64,000 nt of DNA from Alopecurus myosuroides (taxonomy: Eukaryota > Streptophyta > Magnoliopsida > Poales > Poaceae): the NCBI GenBank assembly GCA_028641055.1, contig CM054057.1, positions 402,990,814 through 403,054,813 of the forward strand, read 5' to 3'. Shown piece after piece: positions 58,075-64,000 of this stretch. Positions within the stretch are counted from its first letter, which is position 1. Each line of letters starts with the position of its first letter. Made by a program: the position numbers and the translations under genes. The notes under the pieces are model-generated. The model searched no databases, was not told the DNA's origin, and saw only the letters and a program-made list of their open reading frames with translations.

Positions 58075-61000
58075 AATCTACGCCCCTTACAAGTATCTCG
58101 TCCCGAGATTCCCGAAGGAGAAAGAAAGAAGGAACACTGGTTTTGAGTGATCTTCTCGAACCTTACGGTTCTCTTCTTGAAAGAGTTGATCCGTACCACT
58201 TGCGAAGATATCCAGCGGTTACACCTTAGGTAGGAGGGAAAACTCTTAGGAACTGATCTTCACGAAGATCGAGTATCTCATGGGTAACTCATGACAGGAA
58301 TGTTCGTACAGAACTGTTGAGTTATCGTGCATGAAACACATCAAGGTAACGGAGGGAAAAGGAGAAGGTTTCAAGTTTTTGGACGATGGTTCTTGAAAGG
58401 ATTTATAATATGATTATTGCTAAAGACTTTAAATCCTTTTGGGAAAGAAAGATTGAACAACTTGTGACACCGAGGTTTCTTCAAACAGAAAACCAAGATG
58501 GAGAGGATTGTCTTGGATACCAAAACATAATATCCACAGACGAGAAAAAACACGAGAAAACACTGTAATCGCGCGTCAGAGAGAATTTGATACATGATCA
58601 TGTTCACTCTTCGGAGTGGACACGGAAGATGAAGGAACTTTCAAACATTCCATAACAGTTTTCTTGAAATCCTTGTCAAGGATCGGGATGTTACTTCACG
58701 GCAGAAGATGAGTAACCAAAGGATGTTGTAACATCGTAACTAAGGAGGAATTCTTGGTCACACCATAAGGCTGGTTAACCAACAAGGATTCAAACACCAG
58801 AAGGAATAGTGAATCTCTTTCCTATGGTGGATTTGATGTATCAATACATCTACCACATGGTTAAGACCCCATGGCTGAAGTGACTGACAAATTCCCACAA
58901 TGTGTGAGATGAACATAATTTCAAGTACCAACAACTTGAAAAAGGGAACTGATCAATGGAGGTTACAAAACACCACGAGATGTTCCCATGATGAACTTGT
59001 TTCCACTAGAACAAAGGTTTTGGAGGTTCAACGGAGAGATGTTGGAAAGATCAACTTCCAAGTTCTCCTAGATGTTCTAGATACCAGTATCAGGTTTATA
59101 CAAACCTTCTATAGGTAATCAAGTTAATGTCGAACTCCGGTTTGGAAGAACGAAGAGGGAAACTTGTTAAAATGAACCACACAAGAATTCTCACGGAGAG
59201 TGGTTGTTCTTATAGGTTCCAAGGGATATCACATTAGGCCTTCGGCTAATTATGTCAACCACAACATCAACCATGCTGGATTTTGAAAAGACCTGATTCA
59301 ATACTCTTGAGGAAGCACCAACCATCGTTGTTGCTTGAGATTCAGCTCTGGTTCGTGGATTTATAGCTCAGGCTCGGTATGTTTGGGCGAAGAGATTGCA
59401 TCGTTACCAACGAGATACAAATGCTGGATTCTCAAGATATGGACTATGATGCCACGCTGAAGTAGATGAGCGAGATTGCAGAACTCATGTATTAGCAACT
59501 TGCGAAGGACGGTTGCACCTACATGGACTACTTGCAATGAAACACATCGAAGTCCTTGTTGGGGAGACAATACAAAAATAACGAAGTTCTTAAACTTCTT
59601 CTCTTTCACGAACGATCAGTCAGTGCCTTCGTGTGGATGCAAACTTATGGAAGAAACGGAGGCAACAACCTACCATCTCAAGAATAGTCCACACATACAT
59701 GACCGACTTGAGATTAGTCCCGAGAGAACAAGAAAACTCTACTCGGATCCATGGCGACAACTTTCACCATAAGTACATGAACCAGAGTAATCCACTTCAA
59801 ACATACATAACACAACTTTGTTTTTACACAAAGATGGTTCTCAAAAGTTTCAAACATTAGTGCCAATTGTTCAACATGAACCTCTTGCAACTTGGAGAAA
59901 ATAGGAATGTCACCGATGGTCTCAACAACACCTTATCAGAACACTCCAAGAAGAGGGGTTCATATGATACTTGAACGAGGCAAGGTATTGGTAAGACCAT
60001 AGGACATGAAGGTGTACTTAGGCGGAACACCATGAGTGAAAACACCATCAAGATAGCCCTTGGATCTGATCTTGGTTTGAGTATACCCCAAACCAAATCA
60101 AGTGTAGGATGATAGCATGTCCACTACGAAGATACTATCCTGTTTCAACAGGATGAGAACTAGACATCCCATTGCGAAGGAACAAGTTAAGAAGAGCTCT
60201 TGTCTTTCAACTCTCCAAGTTAGTGGTTAAGCTCAACCAACTAGTCCAGGATATCTAGCAAGGTTCCTTGGAAAAAGGAGTGGTTCAAACTACCGCTTGT
60301 TTAGACATCACGGTCAGGTAACAACCTGGTGATACTTCTAGAAAGACAACCAGAATATCACAACCTACCGGTATGTCTCAGAGTTCGAAAGAAGTCTTGC
60401 TTTTCAAGGCAACTGATATGGTCTTGAGAGCTTTGGTGTGAACCTAACTCTCTGACCAAGATCATGCACCGAAATGAACGGATTTGGTAACACAGTCAAC
60501 TTTAAGTAGAGACCGATTGACCAATACTGCTAAGAAGGATTCAGATGTTTCTTGGATTTTTCGAATCAATAAGAATTGCTAAGAATACCTGATACACACC
60601 TCAATGCACAACCAGCATTCTCGAGCACACAAGCTTGGAGAAGGGGGAGTGAAGATGTGTAGGAGCATCACTTCATCAATAAGGTCGTGAAATTGAACAT
60701 AGCCTCTTGATATGTAAGAGTGTGATAGTCAAAGGTAGAACAGAACAGAAGCTGATAAAACTTCTTTAATCTGCGAATTACAAAACTTTGACCTGGTCCT
60801 AGAGATGAACGAGGTACTGGAGTTTGTTTCTCCTGACATTCCAAGGTGAAATGTTCTGACAGAAAACAAGAGAAAAATAATGGGAATATCCAACACACCT
60901 AAGCAAGTTGGTTTCCAATCAATGGACAAAGTTCGGAAAGCAACTAAAGAGTAGAGACGTGCTCAGAAGAATCCTGAGATCATGTTGAATGCACAGGTAT

Positions 61001-61823
61001 TGCTCATTTTTAGAACCCATGCTAAGTCGGGAGGTATAGCAGAGTCAAGAAGAAGGATATGGGAATCATAAAGAACACTCTTGTCGTGATCCTTTTGATT
61101 CCAAGAGAAAACCTATGGCTATTGGAGATAAGATTACCTAGCCAACCTGAGGTGGAACAGATTCCTCAGGATTCAAATAAACAAAACTTGGGTTAAAGGT
61201 CAGCATCCTGTACTGATGGCGTGAGCATCACATGGTGATAAAACCACACAATTCAACCCACATCAATTCAGCACATTCCGGGACCTTTGGTTCAAGTCTG
61301 AGGGTTAAAACCCAAAGAAAGTTGTGACTACTAACTTAGTGCCTTGAAGCAAACTACGAATAACAATCACAAAGTATGTTTCGAAGGACAACGATAGCTC
61401 CAGAAGAATTTTACCAGAGCATAACAGACACATTCGAGATGGAAAGGAAATCTCGAGGTTCAGGATTTTGAGGCGTTAAAACATTAGTATGTGGAACCCA
61501 CACAACTCTGAGAGATTATGATGGAAAGGAATCTCTTAGTTGAAACATGAGATAAAGGAATATGGAACACACACGACTCTAGAACTTAACACTAGGTCAA
61601 CTTGGGTAAAAGACGTCTTGCCAAGGAAGGCACCTAAGTTTTGCATGACTAGAACCTTTTCAAATCAAAACAGGTAAGGAGACCCAGAGTTAGAGCGATA
61701 CCAGATACGGAGTAAAAATAATCCTAAGAAGCATTTTCACAATCATTTGAAGTTTCAAAATAGTTTTCACAAACACTAGACTCAACATCGACCAAGCAGT
61801 AAGGTTCTCCTATAGGCAGTCCT
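58075..61823 (-). pseudogene. Decayed gag-pol internal domain of element E2
   Basis: The domain is 3.8 kb, homologous to the E1 internal domain in the opposite orientation, with no long ORF. The reverse transcriptase remnant at 60088-59963 is a 42-codon frame reading GYTQTKIRSKG and KYTFMSYGLTNTLP. It ends at TGA 59962-59960, the same codon as in E1. The two copies differ by many substitutions, yet share this lesion and the overall decayed structure. Confidence 0.7.
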
Positions 61824-61835
61824 GCTCTGATACCA
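61824..61835 (-). promoter_or_regulatory. Primer binding site of element E2
   Basis: The minus strand reads TGGTATCAGAGC five bases after the LTR end, as in E1. It sets E2 as a minus-strand element. Confidence 0.9.
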
Positions 61836-61840
61836 CTTTC

Positions 61841-64000
61841 TGTCACGACCCCGGACCCAGAGATATACATACTGTTATGTGCTCCTAGCCATGGACTCAC
61901 AAGGGCTTCAGGGTTACCAGCCCCGGCCGCAACAAACAACGGCAGGCTGACTGGATTCATCGGCACGTAGTCCGGATCCCCAGTCTACTACTCCTTGTAT
62001 CCATGCTAGTCATAACCAACTATGCATGTCAAAGCGTCCACGAATCGTATGAAACTGAAGGACACGGGACCAAAGCTATACAGAGCTACTATGTGTCCAG
62101 AATGTGCAACAATAATAGAGGGTTACTGAGGTTACCTCGCCCCAGGCCGAATCACATCGGCAGGCGGGCTCGGACATGGATCATCGGCTCCACAACCCCT
62201 CGACTGCGACAACTATGCAGGCATAGCCAAAACTATATAACAATGAGCTCGAAACCAACAAAAGATGAAAGCAGCACTCTAAACATGAAGCTATATTAAA
62301 CAAGTGTTACTAGAGTATAGCTTACAAGCAGAGATTACACGACCCAACATTACATCAGACAACGGATGGCAAATTATGTTGCTAGTCAACAAGAACCAAA
62401 AAGTCCTAAGAGGCCGCAACATAAGGTGACGTGCCAGCCCATAGATTCCAGGCTGCTACCTGGGAACCCCAAACTACTCGTCGATTTCCACGTTGAATCT
62501 CCACCGAACTGAGGAACTCCACCTGAACCAAGTTGAAGCAAACATGAGTACGGGAGGTACTCAACAAGACTTAGTTAAACTATTATATATCTGCTTCTTT
62601 TAGAAAGAGTTATGAAGGTTATTTTTCGTAAAGCCAACTTTGTTTTCCAAGTTGAAGGAGGAATAGCACGTCTCATGGAGTGTTTTGAAAACAGATGAGG
62701 AAACTACTCAACTACTAATATCATCATCTGTTTAATCCACCAAACCATTTCAGCACCTCGTGCTTCAAGATCACCACCTCCACTTGTTCCACTACCTCGA
62801 GCTACAAGGTAACCCCTCTCGGCATCTCCGAGGAGGCATCCTTCATTCGTTATCAGCAAGTTTTAATCATTCTATTTAAGTTGTCTATGATCACAGAATC
62901 CGTCACCAAGTCGTCCTTAACCGCGGACACGGCTTTTCGAAAATATTTAACCCTGCAGGGATGTACAACTTTAACCACACGTACAAACCAACTCTTAATG
63001 CCAGTACATTAGCACTATTCCGGGAAGTGCCGGCAGATGGAGGTTGACCACGACCTTTCCCGTACTTCGCCTATTCCATGAGTCGCTCCGAGTAGAGATG
63101 GACCGCCAATAGGGAGTGGCCATCTCCTGCCGGTTCTCTATCGTTCTGCGCAATGCTCGACGGTTACCTACCCGTAGAGCGCCGATACATCCCCACATCC
63201 TAGTTTTGAAAGTTTTTTGATATCCCCGCAAATCCAAATGGAAAGCCCGAACTAGGCAACTCATGGAACAAACTAGGCAAGTTGAGACCGAGGGGAATCC
63301 AATCCCCGTGTGGATGCACGTCAGTCTTGGCTCGAAGACGAGAACTTGCTCCTAGGGGCATGAACGAGACAACCACCACAGACCCTCTATGGTCTCGTCA
63401 TCCACACCTTTAAATAATGTTAATCAAATATCTCTTAACTTACCATTACTTCCTGCCATACTAGATTATTTCGTAACTCTGATTCATCAACCGGATGGAG
63501 CAGAAATAACAGGCATGTATGACTAAGCACAGCATATTTCTGGCTTTGGCGATGAACACAATCAAACCTATGGCTACTAGGAGTAGTGGATCAGGATAAG
63601 TAGGCTATGCATGGTATAGGAGACCTTTAACTACTGACACAAGATACATTGGAATCGAATGCAATGTACGAGAACCAAAAGTCTTTCGAAATCATATATG
63701 AGCAGATAAGAGGTTATGCTTGCCTTGCTTCAAGAAAACCAAAGAAAGTCATCAGGGATTAGTGCTTGACTTGTCGGTTAGGATCAAGTATTCGTCATGC
63801 CGTTGTCGATCTTCTCTTCGGAGTCACGTTCTACCGATCAGAAGCAAAACACCGAAAGAGAAACAAAAATTAAACATGGCATCGATGCAATGCACAATAT
63901 GTATGCATGAGAAGGTTACTGCACTGAAATAAAGCCCTAAACATGCTTGTTGGGTTGCTAGGTTTCATATGACAGTTAAGCATTTTTACTGAATTTGTCC
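61841..64000 (-). mobile_element. 5' LTR of element E2, partial
   Basis: The LTR begins (plus strand) TGTCACGACCCCGGACC at 61841 and runs past the window end, so about 2.16 kb of an expected 3.57 kb is present. It includes the module at 62933-62960, where the first palindrome has one change. Confidence 0.9.
62933..62960 (-). promoter_or_regulatory. Double-palindrome LTR module (E2 5' LTR)
   Basis: CTTTTCGAAAAT at 62933-62944 (last base breaks the symmetry) and a perfect CCCTGCAGGG at 62951-62960. Confidence 0.65.

Noticed and set aside
58900..59118. Antisense ORF in E2 with a similar ORF in E1 (20802-20984)
   Set aside because: The similarity follows from homology of the two internal domains. 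The peptides are short, differ at many positions and lie opposite the decayed pol strand.

Overview
The window is a nested stack of transposable elements from a large grass genome. The terminal sequences and internal domains match abundant Triticeae-type families, so a Pooideae grass, probably Triticeae or a close relative, is the likely source; I cannot name the species. I see no ordinary host gene, rRNA or functional tRNA gene. Family names are not assigned because no database could be searched, so elements are labelled A, B, E1, E2, F, G, a Copia and a CACTA.

Layout, left to right. Bases 1-1605 are a plus-oriented fragment of the A/B-family LTR, facing an inverted truncated 3' LTR of element A (about 1622-4752) and forming a 1.6 kb inverted repeat. 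Element A is a minus-strand chromovirus-like Gypsy: internal domain 4753-10746, 5' LTR 10747-15079. Its gag-pol frame is uninterrupted except for two stop codons, and it has an extra sense ORF upstream of gag. A sits in the 5' LTR of element E1 (plus strand; LTR remainder 15080-18038, internal 18039-21843, 3' LTR 21844-33331). The E1 3' LTR is split by a full-length Copia element (24041-31958) with a frameshifted pol. E1 adjoins the internal domain of element F (minus strand, tRNA-Asp-type primer site, LTR 39814-41305). F also contains a CACTA transposon (34864-38080, TSD TAA). F abuts element G, a minus-strand Tat-like Gypsy (gag fragments, primer site, LTR 42799-43703).

At 44070 a plus-oriented start of an E-type LTR is fused at about 44345 to the inverted 3' LTR of element E2 (minus strand; internal 58075-61840; 5' LTR from 61841 past the window end). 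Element B (44719-55094, TSD GAGGC) is inserted in that E2 LTR. B has two nearly identical 4.7 kb LTRs and only 933 bp of internal sequence, a patchwork of short A-like segments.

Relative order from the nesting: G and F are the oldest layers; E1 and the CACTA entered F later; A and the Copia entered E1; B entered E2. A supplies the only near-intact chromovirus proteins. B keeps little more than the cis signals, and E1/E2 carry a shared decayed pol, so both look like non-autonomous families copied by proteins from other elements. The most interesting signals are a double-palindrome module shared by the LTRs of A, B and E, the upstream accessory ORF in A, the microhomology-joined internal domain of B, the two head-to-head LTR junctions, and a tRNA-like segment inside the A/B LTRs.
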